DNA from: Herbidospora yilanensis
GTDB taxonomy: Bacteria; Actinomycetota; Actinomycetes; Streptosporangiales; Streptosporangiaceae
Direction of reading: 5' to 3'
Assembly: GCF_001570565.1 (NCBI RefSeq)
Contig: NZ_BBXE01000018.1
Span: 124,001 to 188,000, forward strand
Length of the DNA: 64,000 bases
The notes under the pieces were generated by a model. It was not told where the DNA came from. It did no database searches and was given only the letters and a program-made list of their open reading frames with translations. Made by a program: the position numbers and the translations under genes. This document shows positions 31,264 to 41,115 of the stretch, in pieces; within the stretch, counting starts at the first letter, position 1; each line of letters begins with the position of its first letter.

Positions 31264-31901
31264 ACCTGTTCCCTCCGGGCCACCTGGCGCAGTCTGACTG
31301 CCCGCACAACGTAGTCGACGCCGGTCGCCACCGTCACGAGGACGGCGGTTCCCATGGTGGCCCAGCGCACCACGTCGAGCAGGCCCGGCACGAGGAAGAA
31401 CCCGACGGCGAAGATCTGCAGGACCGTCTTGATCTTCCCGCCGGTGCTGGCCGGGATGACGCCGAACCGGATCACCACGAACCGCAGCGCCGTCACGCCC
31501 AGCTCACGGGCGATGATCACGACGGTCACCCACCACGGCAACTCGCCGAGGAGCGACAGGCAGACCAGCGCCGACCCGATGAGCGCCTTGTCGGCGATCG
31601 GGTCGGCGATCTTGCCGAAGTCGGTGATCAGGCCGTATTTGCGGGCCAGGAAGCCGTCGAGCTGGTCGGTGATCGAGGCGAACATGAAGACGCCGAGGGC
31701 GGCCAGCCGCCAGCCGGTGCCTTCGAGGAACAGGAACACGATGAACGCGGGAACGACCAGCAGCCGTACGACCGTGAGCGCGTTGGCGATGTTCCAGGCG
31801 CTCACGGGAGGAGTGGCGGGCTCGACCGGATCGGTCACCACCAGCCGCTCGGGGGTGGCGTCGGCCATGACCGACGGCGGCGGGTCGTTGCTCTGGCTCA
31901 C
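31260..31901 (-). CDS. pgsA: CDP-diacylglycerol-glycerol-3-phosphate 3-phosphatidyltransferase
   Basis: A 213-residue CDP-alcohol phosphatidyltransferase with a 30-residue Pro-rich cytoplasmic N terminus and about five membrane segments. The signature DG-x2-AR-x8-G-x3-D-x3-D reads from [10 protein letters not shown] to [10 protein letters not shown]. It makes phosphatidylglycerol phosphate, or a related phospholipid, in the membrane. It overlaps rimO and cinA by 4 bp each. Confidence 0.9.
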   Translation of the reverse strand: MSQSNDPPPSVMADATPERLVVTDPVEPATPPVSAWNIANALTVVRLLVVPAFIVFLFLEGTGWRLAALGVFMFASITDQLDGFLARKYGLITDFGKIADPIADKALIGSALVCLSLLGELPWWVTVVIIARELGVTALRFVVIRFGVIPASTGGKIKTVLQIFAVGFFLVPGLLDVVRWATMGTAVLVTVATGVDYVVRAVRLRQVARREQV

Positions 31902-33304
31902 GTCGTGGCCTTGATCCTCGCGATCAGGTCAACCCCTTCCGAGTCGACCGCGACGGCGCGGACGATCTGCCCCGGCACCAGGCCGATGCCCTGGACCGTG
32001 ACCGAGCCGTCGACCTCGGGGCCCTGGTGGGCGGCGCGGCCCTCGTAGCCGCCGTCGCCCAGGTCGTCTTCGACGAGCACCGACAACTCGGTGCCGATGC
32101 GGTCTTCCGCCCGCTGGGCGGTGAGCTCCTCGGCCAGTTCGGTGAGGATCGCCACCCGCTCGTCGACCACGTCCTGGTCGAGCTTGCCCTCGAACCCCGC
32201 GGCCTCGGTGCCGTCTTCGTCGGAGTAGCCGAACACCCCGATGACGTCGAGACGCGCCTCTTCGAGGAACGCGACCAGCTCGCCGAACTGTTCCTCGGTC
32301 TCGCCGGGGAAGCCGACGATGAAGTTGGATCGCACGCCCGCCTCGGGGGCCCGCTCGCGGATCTGCTTCAGCAGGCCGAGGAACTGGGCCGGGTCGCCGA
32401 AGCGCCGCATGCGGCGCAGCACCGCGTTGCTGGCGTGCTGGAACGACAGGTCGAAGTAGGGCGCGACGCCCTCGGTGCCGGCGATCACGTCGAGCAGGCC
32501 CGGCCGCAGTTCGGCGGGCTGCAGGTAGCTGACCCGGACCCGGTCGACGCCCTCGACGGCGGCGAGTTGCGGCAGCAGCTTCTCCAGCGCCCGGAGGTCG
32601 CCCAGGTCCTTGCCGTAGGAGGTGGAGTTCTCGCTGACCAGGACGAGCTCCCGCACGCCCTGACCGGCCAGCCAGACGGCCTCGGCCAGCAGGTCTTCGG
32701 GACGGCGCGAGACGTAGGCGCCGCGGAAGGCCGGGATCGCGCAGAAGGTGCAGCGCCGGTCGCAACCCGAGGCCAGCTTCAGCGAGGCGACCGGCCCACC
32801 GGTCAGCCGCCTGCGGAGCGTGCGCGGCCCGGAGGCGGGCGCGAGACCGGCCGGCAGGTCGCCGTGGCCGGGCACCGCGACGGGCGCGGCGTGGCGCTCG
32901 ACCGGGCTGATGGGCAGCAGGGCCCGCCGGTCGCGCGGCGTGTGGGCGGTCAGCGCCCGCCCTTCGAGCACGTCGTCGAGGCGGGCGCCGATGTCGGTGT
33001 AGTCGTCGAACGACAACACCGCGGCGGCCTCGGGCAGCGCCCCGGCCAGCTCGGTGCCGTAGCGCTCGGCCATGCACCCGGCGGCCACGACCTTGGCGCC
33101 CGAGTCGGCCGCCGCGAGGATGGTGTCGATCGAGTCTTTCTTCGCCGACTCGATGAACCCGCAGGTGTTGACCACGATCACGTCGGGGTCGTCGTCACCC
33201 AGTGCCCAGCCCGCGGATTCCAGGCGCGCGGCGAGCTCCTCTGAATCGACCTCGTTGCGGGCGCAGCCCAGCGTGATCATGGAAACGGTTCGGCGTGAAG
33301 ACAT
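31898..33304 (-). CDS. rimO: Ribosomal protein S12 methylthiotransferase RimO
   Basis: A 468-residue radical-SAM enzyme that adds a methylthio group to Asp of ribosomal protein S12. It has an N-terminal UPF0004 domain ([27 protein letters not shown] providing three cluster cysteines), a radical-SAM domain with [13 protein letters not shown], and a C-terminal TRAM domain. The start is the ATG at 33304; the open frame continues upstream into the next gene and that part is not used. The Shine-Dalgarno sequence is weak. Confidence 0.94.
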   Translation of the reverse strand: MSSRRTVSMITLGCARNEVDSEELAARLESAGWALGDDDPDVIVVNTCGFIESAKKDSIDTILAAADSGAKVVAAGCMAERYGTELAGALPEAAAVLSFDDYTDIGARLDDVLEGRALTAHTPRDRRALLPISPVERHAAPVAVPGHGDLPAGLAPASGPRTLRRRLTGGPVASLKLASGCDRRCTFCAIPAFRGAYVSRRPEDLLAEAVWLAGQGVRELVLVSENSTSYGKDLGDLRALEKLLPQLAAVEGVDRVRVSYLQPAELRPGLLDVIAGTEGVAPYFDLSFQHASNAVLRRMRRFGDPAQFLGLLKQIRERAPEAGVRSNFIVGFPGETEEQFGELVAFLEEARLDVIGVFGYSDEDGTEAAGFEGKLDQDVVDERVAILTELAEELTAQRAEDRIGTELSVLVEDDLGDGGYEGRAAHQGPEVDGSVTVQGIGLVPGQIVRAVAVDSEGVDLIARIKATT

Positions 33305-33333
33305 GATGAAGCTACGGTATCGGGGATCGGCCA

Positions 33334-34068
33334 CTACCGGGGACGCGGGATGTCGACCCCGTACGTCCGCTTGACGGTCTCCCCCGCGCGGCCCGGGGCG
33401 CCCAGGTCGCGGCCGTTCACGTTGAGCTGCACCGACCCCGCGTTGCCGAAGGTCAGGCGGGCCTTCTCCTTGATCCGGAAGCTGCGGCTGTCGCCGCTCG
33501 GGATCACGCCCATGAAGACGTTCTTGTTCTTGGCGTCGCGGACCTGGATCCACGCCTCGCTGGTGGCGGTGACCTTCACGGTGACGTGGGTCGCCGCCTT
33601 GGCCGGGGCCGCCGGGGCGGCCGCCGGGGGCGCGGCCTTGACCGCCGCCGGGGCCGAGTCGACCTTGACCGCCTGCTTCTCGGGCGTCTTGATCGCGCTG
33701 CCCATGATGCGCCCGACGCCGAAGACGGCCACGATGGCGAGCGCGACCGCCATCGCGAGCGTCCAGTTCGGCGTTCGGCGTTCGCGCAGCTTGATGCCCT
33801 TGTCGATCGGGTACATCGCACCCACGCCGGGGCGCGGGCCGCCCGTCAGGGCGTCGTACTCCCGGACCAGGGCGTCGCCCTCCAGGCCCAGCTCGCGGGC
33901 CAGGGCCCGCAGGTGGCCCCGGGCGTAGAAGTCTCCGTTGCACGCGGAGAAGTCGTCGCGCTCGATCGCGGCGATGATCGCCTCACGGATCCGGGTGCGC
34001 CGGCTCAGGTCGGCTACGGACAGCCCCCTGTGCTCGCGCGCATCCGAGATCGTTCCACCGATGGACAT
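33334..34068 (-). CDS. RodZ-like membrane protein with HTH and DUF4115 domains
   Basis: A 244-residue protein: N-terminal RodZ/XRE-like HTH ([36 protein letters not shown]), basic linker, one membrane segment (about 105-125), an Ala/Pro-rich extracytoplasmic linker and a C-terminal beta domain ([19 protein letters not shown]). RodZ links the cytoskeleton to wall synthesis in rods; in actinomycetes the role is less clear. Start chosen as the ATG at 34068 because homologues begin MSIG; the frame opens 20 codons earlier. It sits between ftsK and rimO, its usual place. Confidence 0.85.
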   Translation of the reverse strand: MSIGGTISDAREHRGLSVADLSRRTRIREAIIAAIERDDFSACNGDFYARGHLRALARELGLEGDALVREYDALTGGPRPGVGAMYPIDKGIKLRERRTPNWTLAMAVALAIVAVFGVGRIMGSAIKTPEKQAVKVDSAPAAVKAAPPAAAPAAPAKAATHVTVKVTATSEAWIQVRDAKNKNVFMGVIPSGDSRSFRIKEKARLTFGNAGSVQLNVNGRDLGAPGRAGETVKRTYGVDIPRPR

Positions 34069-34127
34069 CTGCGGCCCCCCGCCCATCCCGACGCTGAGTA
34101 GTGAGTTACATTCAATCAGTAACATCA

Positions 34128-36644
34128 CTATTCTGTGGCGGCGGGGTCACCACCCCGGAGATCTGCGAGCAATCCGGCGAGTTCGTCCGGCTTCACCATC
34201 ACCTCACGGGCCTTCGAGCCCTCGCTCGGGCCGACGACGTTGCGCGATTCGAGCAGGTCCATCAGGCGGCCCGCCTTGGCGAACCCGACCCGCAGCTTGC
34301 GCTGCAGCATCGAGGTCGAGCCGAACTGGGTCGTCACGATCAGCTCGGCGGCCTGGATCAGCAGGTCGAGGTCGTCGCCGATCTCCTCGTCGATCTCCTT
34401 CTTCGCGGCCGCCTGGGCGGCCACATCGGAGCGGTATTCGACCTGCATCTGGGTCTTGCAGTGGCCGACGACCTCGGCGATCTCCTTCTCCGACACGAAC
34501 GCGTTCTGCAGCCGCATCGGCTTGCTGGCGCCCATGGGGAGGAACAGGGCGTCACCCTGGCCCACCAGCTTCTCGGCGCCGGGCTGGTCGAGGATGACCC
34601 GCGAGTCGGCGAGCGAGGAGGTGGCGAACGCCAGCCGCGAGGGCACGTTGGCCTTGATCAGGCCGGTGACGACGTCGACCGAGGGCCGCTGGGTGGCGAT
34701 CACGAGGTGGATGCCGGCCGCGCGGGCGAGCTGGGTGATGCGCACGATCGAGTCCTCGACGTCGCGGGGGGCGACCATCATCAGGTCGGCCAGCTCGTCG
34801 ACGATCACCAGCAGGTAGGGGTAGGGCTGGTAGACCCGCTCGCTCCCGGGCGGGGCCACGAGGTTGCCGGCCCGGACGGCCTTGTTGAAGTCGTCGACGT
34901 GCCGGAAGCCGCTGGCGGCCAGGTCGTCGTAGCGGCGGTCCATCTCCCCCACGACCCATTCGAGGGCCTCGGCGGCCTTCTTCGGGTTGGTGATGATCGG
35001 GGTGATGAGGTGGGGGATGCCCTCGTACGCGCTGAGCTCGACCCGCTTGGGGTCGACCAGGACCATCCGGACCTCGTCGGGGGTGGCCCGCATCAGCACC
35101 GAGGTGATCAGGCCGTTGATGCAGGTCGACTTGCCCGCGCCGGTGGCGCCCGCGATGAGGATGTGCGGCATCTTGGCCAGGTTGGCCACGATGGTGCGGC
35201 CCTCGACGTCCTTGCCGAGACCGACGATCATCGGGTGGTGGTCGGCCTGGGCCACCTGCGAGCGCAGCACGTCGCCCAGCGACACCAGGTCCTTGTCGAC
35301 GTTGGGGATCTCCACGCCGATCGCCGACTTGCCGGGGATCGGCGACAGGATGCGCACGTCGGCCGACTTGACGGCGTAGGCGATGTTCTTGGTGAGCGCG
35401 GTGACCTTCTCGACCTTGACCGACGGGCCGAGCTCGATCTCGTAGCGGGTCACGGTCGGGCCGCGGGTGAAGCCGGTGACCTGGGCGTCGATGGCGAACT
35501 GTTCCAGCACGCTGGTCAGCGCGTTGACGACGGTCTTGTTGGCCTTGGTCTCGGCCTTCGGCGCGCTGCCGGGGCGGAGCATCTGGGTGTCGGGCAGCGT
35601 GTAGGGACCGGCCTGCGGCGAGAGCATGAGCTGCTCGACCTTGCGGGGCGCCGGCGTGGGCTCGGGCGGCGGCGTCTGCTGGGCCGAGGGCGGCTCGTCG
35701 GCCGGAGGCGGCGGCAGCGGCTCGTCGTCGACGAGGCCCGGCACGATCTCCGGCGAGTGGTCGGCCGGCTTCTCCCGCAGGATCGGCGTGTCGTAGGGCT
35801 TGACGTGCTCCCCGGGCTCGGGGCGCGGCTGCTTCTTCTTCGGCCTCTTCTCGGAGGAGTTCTCGAAGGGCTTCTGGAACAGCAGCACCTTGATCTCGCC
35901 CAGCCGCTCGGGCACCCGGTGGATGGGCGTCGCGGTGACCACCAGCGCGCCGAACCCGGCCAGCATCAGCAGCAGCGGGATCGTGATGAACGACGGCAGG
36001 ATGCTGTCGGGCGGCGCGGCCACGATGAAGCCGAGCATGCCCCCGGCGGCCGAGACCTTGTCCATCCCGTCGTCGGAGGTGCCCGCCGGATAGGGGGTGC
36101 CGTGCGCGACGTGCACGATGCCGAGGATGCCGGCCGCCAGCGCGGTGAACCCGATCAGCATGCGGCCCGTCTCGCCGTTCTGGTCGGGGTGGCGCAGCAG
36201 CCGCCAGGCGATCAGGCCCATGATCAGCGGCACCGACCAGAAGAGCGACCCGACCGTGCCGCGCACGACCGCGTCGACCACCGTGGCCACCGACCCCTTG
36301 CTGGTCCGCCACGTCATCGCGGCCAGCACGATCGCGCCCGCCAGCACCGCCAGGCCGAGACCGTCGCGCCGGTGGGCGGGGTCGAGGTCGCGCGCGCCGT
36401 TGCCGATGGCGCGCGCCGCGCCGCCGATCGCGTTGGCGATCAGGGTCCAGACGCCGACGACGAGCTTGCCGATCATCAGGAACACCCACGACAGCGGGTC
36501 GTTCCCGGTGCCGACGGGCCGCTTGGGCGGCGCCGGCTTCCGGCGGGGCGGTGGCGCCTTCTTCTTGACGGTCGGGCGGGGGGCGGGACGTGGCGTCTGC
36601 CGAGACGTCGGCCGCTTCCCACCGGAGGACGCACGGGTGGCCAT
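34128..36644 (-). CDS. ftsK: DNA translocase FtsK/SpoIIIE
   Basis: An 838-residue septal DNA pump. It has a basic Pro/Arg/Lys-rich N terminus, four to five membrane segments (about 50-260), a Pro-rich linker, then the motor with Walker A GATGAGKS and Walker [14 protein letters not shown], and a C-terminal winged-helix gamma domain ([33 protein letters not shown]) that reads chromosome polarity sequences. Start set at the ATG of MATRASSGG; ten more codons are open upstream. Confidence 0.95.
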   Translation of the reverse strand: MATRASSGGKRPTSRQTPRPAPRPTVKKKAPPPRRKPAPPKRPVGTGNDPLSWVFLMIGKLVVGVWTLIANAIGGAARAIGNGARDLDPAHRRDGLGLAVLAGAIVLAAMTWRTSKGSVATVVDAVVRGTVGSLFWSVPLIMGLIAWRLLRHPDQNGETGRMLIGFTALAAGILGIVHVAHGTPYPAGTSDDGMDKVSAAGGMLGFIVAAPPDSILPSFITIPLLLMLAGFGALVVTATPIHRVPERLGEIKVLLFQKPFENSSEKRPKKKQPRPEPGEHVKPYDTPILREKPADHSPEIVPGLVDDEPLPPPPADEPPSAQQTPPPEPTPAPRKVEQLMLSPQAGPYTLPDTQMLRPGSAPKAETKANKTVVNALTSVLEQFAIDAQVTGFTRGPTVTRYEIELGPSVKVEKVTALTKNIAYAVKSADVRILSPIPGKSAIGVEIPNVDKDLVSLGDVLRSQVAQADHHPMIVGLGKDVEGRTIVANLAKMPHILIAGATGAGKSTCINGLITSVLMRATPDEVRMVLVDPKRVELSAYEGIPHLITPIITNPKKAAEALEWVVGEMDRRYDDLAASGFRHVDDFNKAVRAGNLVAPPGSERVYQPYPYLLVIVDELADLMMVAPRDVEDSIVRITQLARAAGIHLVIATQRPSVDVVTGLIKANVPSRLAFATSSLADSRVILDQPGAEKLVGQGDALFLPMGASKPMRLQNAFVSEKEIAEVVGHCKTQMQVEYRSDVAAQAAAKKEIDEEIGDDLDLLIQAAELIVTTQFGSTSMLQRKLRVGFAKAGRLMDLLESRNVVGPSEGSKAREVMVKPDELAGLLADLRGGDPAATE

Positions 36645-36822
36645 GATGGTCACGGTATTGCGCAACCCCGACAATGCCCGGGATTTCCCTCGCGTGTCGG
36701 ACGCGCCGTGCCAACGCTCTCGCCGTCGTGGGTTTCACTGCTTTCTTCCGTTTACGGCTTCGCGTGGTCGGCCATACGACCGGCTTCGGCGTGGTCTTCA
36801 CACCATGGGCGTCCATAAACGA

Positions 36823-36838
36823 GTTCCATGTGACGGAA
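36823..36838 (-). promoter_or_regulatory. Candidate IclR operator 1 (symporter promoter)
   Basis: On the minus strand TTCCGTCACATGGAAC, matching the family TTCC(A/G)(C/T)(T/C)ACA(T/C)(A/G)GAAC found at four other places. It is 40 bp, about four helical turns, from the second copy at 36863. Confidence 0.65.
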
Positions 36839-36852
36839 CGCTATTTCATGTG

Positions 36853-36881
36853 TTGACATGCCGTTCTGTGTAGTGGAATCT
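36853..36881 (+). promoter_or_regulatory. Candidate promoter of the symporter gene
   Basis: A perfect -35 hexamer TTGACA at 36853-36858, and 17 bp later a weak -10 GAATCT at 36876-36881. The predicted transcription start would fall at or next to the ATG at 36888, which has no Shine-Dalgarno sequence, so the mRNA may be leaderless. The second IclR site overlaps the spacer. Confidence 0.5.
36863..36878 (-). promoter_or_regulatory. Candidate IclR operator 2 (symporter promoter)
   Basis: On the minus strand TTCCACTACACAGAAC, differing at two positions from the copy before kdgK. It lies between the -35 and -10 elements, so binding would block RNA polymerase. Confidence 0.7.
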
Positions 36882-36887
36882 CCAGGC

Positions 36888-38372
36888 ATGTCTGCTCTCG
36901 ATTGGTCGGTCCTGGCCGCCTACTTCGTCGTGATGATCGGCATCGGCGTCTGGTCCAAGGGCCGCGTCCACACCGTCATCGACTTCTTCACCGCGCGCGG
37001 GCGCATCCCCTGGTGGCTCGCCGGGATCTCGCACCACATGTCCGGCTACAGCGCGATCATGTTCGTCGCCTTCGCGGCGGTGGCCTACAACTACGGCCTG
37101 GCCATGTACGTCTGGTGGGCCCTCACCATCGGCCTCGGCGTCGGCATCGGCGCGTTCGTGTGGGCGGCGCGGTGGAACCGGCTGCGGGCCGCGCACGGCG
37201 TGGCCTCCCCGCTGGAATACCTGGCCCGGCGCTACAACCTGCCGGCCCAGCAGGTGCTCGCCTACAGCGGGGCGCTGCTGAAGGTGGTCGACATCGCCGC
37301 CAAGTGGGTGGCCATCGCGATCCTCCTCAGAGGGTTCGCGGGCATCCCGATCTTCTGGGGCATCCTGGTCACCGGGCTCGTCACGATGGTCTACATCACG
37401 GCCGGGGGCCTGTGGGCCGACGTGCTGACCGACTTCGGGCAGTTCGTCATCCAGGGCGTGGCCGGGATCGCGATGTTCTTCGCGGTGCTGAGTCACCTCG
37501 ACGGGCTGCCCACGTTGTGGACGATGTGGGACCGGCTGCCCGAAGGCCACGGCGACCCGTTCGCGGGGCCGTACACGGTGACGTTCTTCCTGGCGCTGCT
37601 GTTCATCAAGACCTTCGAGTACAACGGCGGGATGTGGAACCTGGCGCAGCGCTACATGGCCGCGCCGAGCGGCAGCGAGGCGAAGCGGTCGGCGCTGTTG
37701 TCGAGCGTGCTGTGGCTGGTCTGGCCGCTGATCCTGTTCATCCCGATGTTCGCCGCGCCGCTCATCGTGCCGGGCCTGGCCGACGCCGAGGAGGCCTACG
37801 TGAAGCTGGCGCAGACCCTGCTGCCACAGGGGATCATCGGCCTGGTGCTGGCGGGGTTCTTCTCCCACACGATGGCGATGGTCTCCTCCGACGCCAACGT
37901 GATCTCCTCGGTGATCACCCGCGATATCGCGCCCGTGCTGATGCCCCGGTTACGCCGCCTCGCCGACGCGGCGCAGCTCACCTTCGCCCGCGTGACGACC
38001 TTCGTGTTCGTGCTGATCAGCATGGTCATCGCGATCAGCACCGAGGGCCAGGGGGTGGTCCTGAAGATCGTGGTCGACCTGGTGGCGGCGACGATGGGCC
38101 CGATCTCGATCCCGCTGATGCTCGGCATGCTGCCCTGGTTCCGCCGCAGCGGCCCGCTGGCGGCCATCGTGTCGTGGGCGGCCGGGTTGTCGGTCTGGGC
38201 CTACGTGAAGTGGATCGCCGGCTCGAGCGACCAGGCGGTGGTGGTCGGCGTGCCTCTGGTCACGTCTCTGATCCTGTACGTCGCCGTCGGCCTCCTGCGG
38301 CCCGAGCGCACCCGGGACCGCGACGAGCTGATCGACTCGCTGAACGACGACCACGACCCCGCGCGTACCTGA
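36888..38372 (+). CDS. Sodium:solute symporter (SSS family), probable uronate or sugar uptake
   Basis: A 494-residue membrane protein with about thirteen hydrophobic segments. The N-terminal GVWSKGRVHTVIDFFTARGRIPWWLAGISHHMSGYSAI and the YLARRYNLPAQQVLAYSG segments are typical of sodium-driven sugar and organic-acid symporters. Start chosen as the ATG of MSALDWSV; an in-frame ATG ten codons earlier overlaps the promoter. Context (IclR sites; KduI, KduD and KdgK genes) suggests import of galacturonate, glucuronate or unsaturated uronates. Confidence 0.85.
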   Translation: MSALDWSVLAAYFVVMIGIGVWSKGRVHTVIDFFTARGRIPWWLAGISHHMSGYSAIMFVAFAAVAYNYGLAMYVWWALTIGLGVGIGAFVWAARWNRLRAAHGVASPLEYLARRYNLPAQQVLAYSGALLKVVDIAAKWVAIAILLRGFAGIPIFWGILVTGLVTMVYITAGGLWADVLTDFGQFVIQGVAGIAMFFAVLSHLDGLPTLWTMWDRLPEGHGDPFAGPYTVTFFLALLFIKTFEYNGGMWNLAQRYMAAPSGSEAKRSALLSSVLWLVWPLILFIPMFAAPLIVPGLADAEEAYVKLAQTLLPQGIIGLVLAGFFSHTMAMVSSDANVISSVITRDIAPVLMPRLRRLADAAQLTFARVTTFVFVLISMVIAISTEGQGVVLKIVVDLVAATMGPISIPLMLGMLPWFRRSGPLAAIVSWAAGLSVWAYVKWIAGSSDQAVVVGVPLVTSLILYVAVGLLRPERTRDRDELIDSLNDDHDPART

Positions 38373-38377
38373 GGGAG

Positions 38378-38405
38378 AAGGCCCCCATGGCGCGGTGGGG
38401 GCCTT
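38378..38405. terminator. Bidirectional terminator between symporter and tautomerase genes
   Basis: Perfect ten-bp stem AAGGCCCCCA / TGGGGGCCTT with an eight-base loop, placed between two convergent stops. Confidence 0.85.
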
Positions 38406-38413
38406 CGGGGCTT

Positions 38414-38599
38414 CTAGCGGTCGGACTCCAGGACGCCGCCGTTGGCGACGTCGGACTTCTCGATCTCCCAGTACACGATGCGCACCGCCTCGGGGCGGGC
38501 CTTCAGGATGTCGACCGCCGCCTCGGTGACGGCGGCGACGAAGTCCCTGCGCTGGTCCATGGTTCGGCCGGACAGCAGTTCCACGGTGATGTTGGGCAT
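38414..38599 (-). CDS. 4-oxalocrotonate tautomerase-family protein
   Basis: A 61-residue tautomerase starting MPNITVELLSGRTMDQRRDFV; Pro1 after methionine removal is the catalytic base, and an Arg near residue 11 is kept. GGGAGG lies seven bases before the ATG at 38599. Divergent from kdgK, with the IclR site at 38637 in between. It may tautomerise keto-enol forms of uronate breakdown products. The open frame continues upstream, but homology starts at Pro. Confidence 0.85.
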   Translation of the reverse strand: MPNITVELLSGRTMDQRRDFVAAVTEAAVDILKARPEAVRIVYWEIEKSDVANGGVLESDR

Positions 38600-38636
38600 G
38601 ACGTCCTCCCTAGGCGTTGCGTAAAATAAGACCATA

Positions 38637-38652
38637 TTCCACTACATGGAAC
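38637..38652 (+). promoter_or_regulatory. Candidate IclR operator (tautomerase/kdgK divergent promoter)
   Basis: TTCCACTACATGGAAC, an inverted repeat TTCCA-N5-TGGAA and the best copy of the five. It lies between divergent starts at 38599 and 38670 and could repress both. Confidence 0.72.
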
Positions 38653-38669
38653 AACAGAAGAAGGTGCAC

Positions 38670-39599
38670 ATGGATGTGGTCGTGGCAGGCGAACCGCTGG
38701 TCGAATTCTCCGCCGACCACCCGCTGACCGAGGCCGAGACCTTCCGTCTGTCCTTCTCCGGCGACGCCCTGAACGTGGCCGTGGCCGCGGCCGCCGCCGG
38801 GGCCCGCACCGCCCTCGTGGCCCGGCTGGGCGCCGACGAGTTCGGCGAGCGACTGATCCGGTTCGCCGCCGGCCACGGCGTCGACACCCGCTGGCTGACC
38901 CCGGGCCCCGGCCCCACGGGCGCCTACGTGGTGGGCGCCGACCCGTCGGGCGAACGCGCCTTCGCCTACCTGCGGCAGGGGTCGGCGGCGTCCCGCCTGA
39001 CCTCCGCCGACCTGATGGACTCCCCCGCGGCCCTGGCCCGCGTGCTGGTGCTGAGCGGCATCACTGCGGCGTTGTCGGCCACCTGCGAGAAGGCGGTCAG
39101 ATCCGCCTCGGAGAACGCGACCGGCCGGGTCGTCTACGACGCGAACTTCCGGGCCCGCCTGACCGCCCCGGAAGCCGCCGCCGCGACCCTGCGCGCCGTC
39201 GCCCCCCACACGGCGATCGTGAAACTCTCAGCCCCCGCCGACAGCATCGCCCTCGTGGGCACCGCCGATCCGGTCGAGACGGCGCACCGCGTCCGCGGTC
39301 TGGGGGCCCCGTCGGTGGCCGTGACCCTCGGGGCCGAGGGGGTGCTGCTGGCCGAGGGCGAGGTTCTGCACGAGATCCCGGCGGTGCCCGCGCGGCTGGT
39401 CGTCGACCAGACGGGGGCGGGCGACAACTTCACCGGGGCGATGGCGGCCTGGCTGGCCCGGGGCGCCTCCCTGCCGGACGCGGTGAGGGCCGGCGCCGCG
39501 GCGGCGTCGCTTTCCCTCGCGGGTCGCGGCGGAACGGGCCGGGTGGCGGCCGCGGCGGAGATCGAAGAGCTGCTGGGCGACCCGGTCAGCGGCGGGTGA
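38670..39599 (+). CDS. kdgK: PfkB-family sugar kinase, probable 2-dehydro-3-deoxygluconokinase
   Basis: A 309-residue ribokinase-fold kinase: FSGDALNVAVAAAAAGA near the N terminus, and the C-terminal ATP/anion-hole motif DQTGAGDNFTGAMAAWLA with the catalytic Asp. It would phosphorylate 2-keto-3-deoxygluconate to KDPG, the step after KduI and KduD. The ATG at 38670 has AAGAAGG upstream; an ATG at 38646 lies inside the IclR operator and is less likely. No KDPG aldolase gene is in the window. The 3' end overlaps the convergent iclR-type gene by 14 bp. Confidence 0.83.
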   Translation: MDVVVAGEPLVEFSADHPLTEAETFRLSFSGDALNVAVAAAAAGARTALVARLGADEFGERLIRFAAGHGVDTRWLTPGPGPTGAYVVGADPSGERAFAYLRQGSAASRLTSADLMDSPAALARVLVLSGITAALSATCEKAVRSASENATGRVVYDANFRARLTAPEAAAATLRAVAPHTAIVKLSAPADSIALVGTADPVETAHRVRGLGAPSVAVTLGAEGVLLAEGEVLHEIPAVPARLVVDQTGAGDNFTGAMAAWLARGASLPDAVRAGAAAASLSLAGRGGTGRVAAAAEIEELLGDPVSGG

Positions 39600-40350
39600 G
39601 CGTCGTCGGGGCGCCCAGGGCCAGGGAGACCTCGCGGGCCGCCGACACGATCTCGGGGGCCAGTTCCGTCAGCGCCTCGGGTTCGAGGTCCATCGCCAGC
39701 GTCGAGATGGAGATGCCGCCGAGCACCTGGCCGGTGTGGTCGAAGACGGCCGCGCCGACGCAGCGGATGCCGGGCACGTTCTCCTCGTCGTCGACGGCGT
39801 AGCCCGCCGCGCGCACGCCGACCAGGTGGGTGAGCAGTTCCTCTTCACCGGTGAGGGTGTTGGGGGTCAGCTTGACCGGCTGGGTGCGGGCGACGATGGC
39901 GCGGACCTCGTCGTCGTCGAGCTGGGCCAGCACCGCCTTGCCGATGGCCGTCGAGTGGAGGCGCAGGCTCATGCCGACGCGCGAGGGCATCTGGTAGGGG
40001 CGGCGGCCCTCCAGCTTCTCGACGTAGACGGCCTCGTCGCCGCTGCGGATGGCGAAGTGGGTGGTGAAGCCGGTGCGTTCGTGGAGGGCGCGCAGGGCCA
40101 CGGCGGCCTGGCGGGCCGGGTCGAAGCGGCTCATCACGCGCCCGGCCAGGGTGAGGATGCGGGGGCCCGGTTCATAGCCGCCGTTGCCGTCGGTTCTGGC
40201 GAAGCCCCACTCCACCAGGGACTGCAGGATGCGGTGCACCGTCGACTTCGAGACGCCCGTGGCGGCCGCGATGTCGGTGATCCGGTGATGTTCGGCGATC
40301 GCTTCGAGGACCGTGAGCGCCTTGTCGATGGAACTGCCTTCCCTGACCAC
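39586..40350 (-). CDS. IclR-family transcriptional regulator, probable regulator of uronate genes
   Basis: A 254-residue regulator with an N-terminal winged helix (SSIDKALTVLEAIAEHHRITDIAAATGVSKSTVHRILQSLVEWGFA) and a C-terminal ligand-binding GAF-like domain (MSLRLHSTAIGKAVLAQL, GIRCVGAAVFDHTGQVLGGISIS). It resembles KdgR-type members that sense 2-keto-3-deoxygluconate. It is read in the same direction as the kduI-kduD pair and lies 12 bp after it, so it may be the third gene of that operon and regulate itself through the site at 41949. Confidence 0.87.
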   Translation of the reverse strand: MVREGSSIDKALTVLEAIAEHHRITDIAAATGVSKSTVHRILQSLVEWGFARTDGNGGYEPGPRILTLAGRVMSRFDPARQAAVALRALHERTGFTTHFAIRSGDEAVYVEKLEGRRPYQMPSRVGMSLRLHSTAIGKAVLAQLDDDEVRAIVARTQPVKLTPNTLTGEEELLTHLVGVRAAGYAVDDEENVPGIRCVGAAVFDHTGQVLGGISISTLAMDLEPEALTELAPEIVSAAREVSLALGAPTTLTRR

Positions 40351-40362
40351 GCCCCGAGCCTA

Positions 40363-41115
40363 CTAGCGGGCCAGCCAGCCGCCGTCCACGGCCAGAACAT
40401 GACCGTTGACGTAATCCGACGCCGGGCCGGCCAGGAAGACGGCGGCCCCGGCGACGTCCTCGGGGGTGCCCCACCGCCCGGCCGGGATGCGCGCCCTGAT
40501 CGCGGCCTCGCGCGCGGGGTCGGCCCGGAGGGCGGCGGTGTTGGCGGTGGCGACGTAACCGGGAGCGATGGCGTTGACCTGGACGCCGGCCGCCGCCCAT
40601 TCGCAGGCCAGGGCCTTGGTCAGCCCGGCGACGCCGTGCTTGGCCGCGGTGTAGCCGGGGACGGTGACGCCGCCCTGGAACGACAACATCGACGCGAGCA
40701 TGACGATCTTGCCGCCGCGCCGGTCCAGCATGGGGCCCCCGAAGGCCTGGCACAGGAGGAAGACCGCGTCGAGGTTCACGCCGAGCACCTCCCGCCAGTC
40801 GCGGTAGGCGTGCCCGGCGGCGGGGGCACGCCGGATGACGCCGGCGTTGTTGACCAGGACGTCCACCCTCGTGGAGCCGAGCAGCTCGGCGGCGGCCCCC
40901 GGGATCGCCTCCGGCGCGGACAGGTCGAGCACCCAGCGCCGGGCCGTCCGGCCGAGCGCCGCGACCTCGGCCGCCACCTCGTCGAGGTCGTCGCGGTGGC
41001 CGTGCAGGACGAGGTCGGCCCCGGCGCGGGCCAGTCCGACGGCGACGGCCCGGCCGATGCCGGTCCGCGCCCCGGTGACCAGGGCGGTCCTGCCCTCCAG
41101 GGAGAAGGGGTTCAA
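40363..41115 (-). CDS. kduD: 2-dehydro-3-deoxy-D-gluconate 5-dehydrogenase, KduD-type SDR
   Basis: A 250-residue classical SDR: TGARTGIG cofactor motif, NNAG, catalytic Ser before YTAAK, and a C-terminal NGHVLAVDGGW. The beginning NPFSLEGRTALVTGA matches KduD, which reduces 2,5-diketo-3-deoxygluconate to KDG. The start is TTG at 41115, overlapping the kduI stop by 4 bp (TTGA). Coupling to kduI makes the function likely. Confidence 0.87.
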   Translation of the reverse strand: MNPFSLEGRTALVTGARTGIGRAVAVGLARAGADLVLHGHRDDLDEVAAEVAALGRTARRWVLDLSAPEAIPGAAAELLGSTRVDVLVNNAGVIRRAPAAGHAYRDWREVLGVNLDAVFLLCQAFGGPMLDRRGGKIVMLASMLSFQGGVTVPGYTAAKHGVAGLTKALACEWAAAGVQVNAIAPGYVATANTAALRADPAREAAIRARIPAGRWGTPEDVAGAAVFLAGPASDYVNGHVLAVDGGWLAR

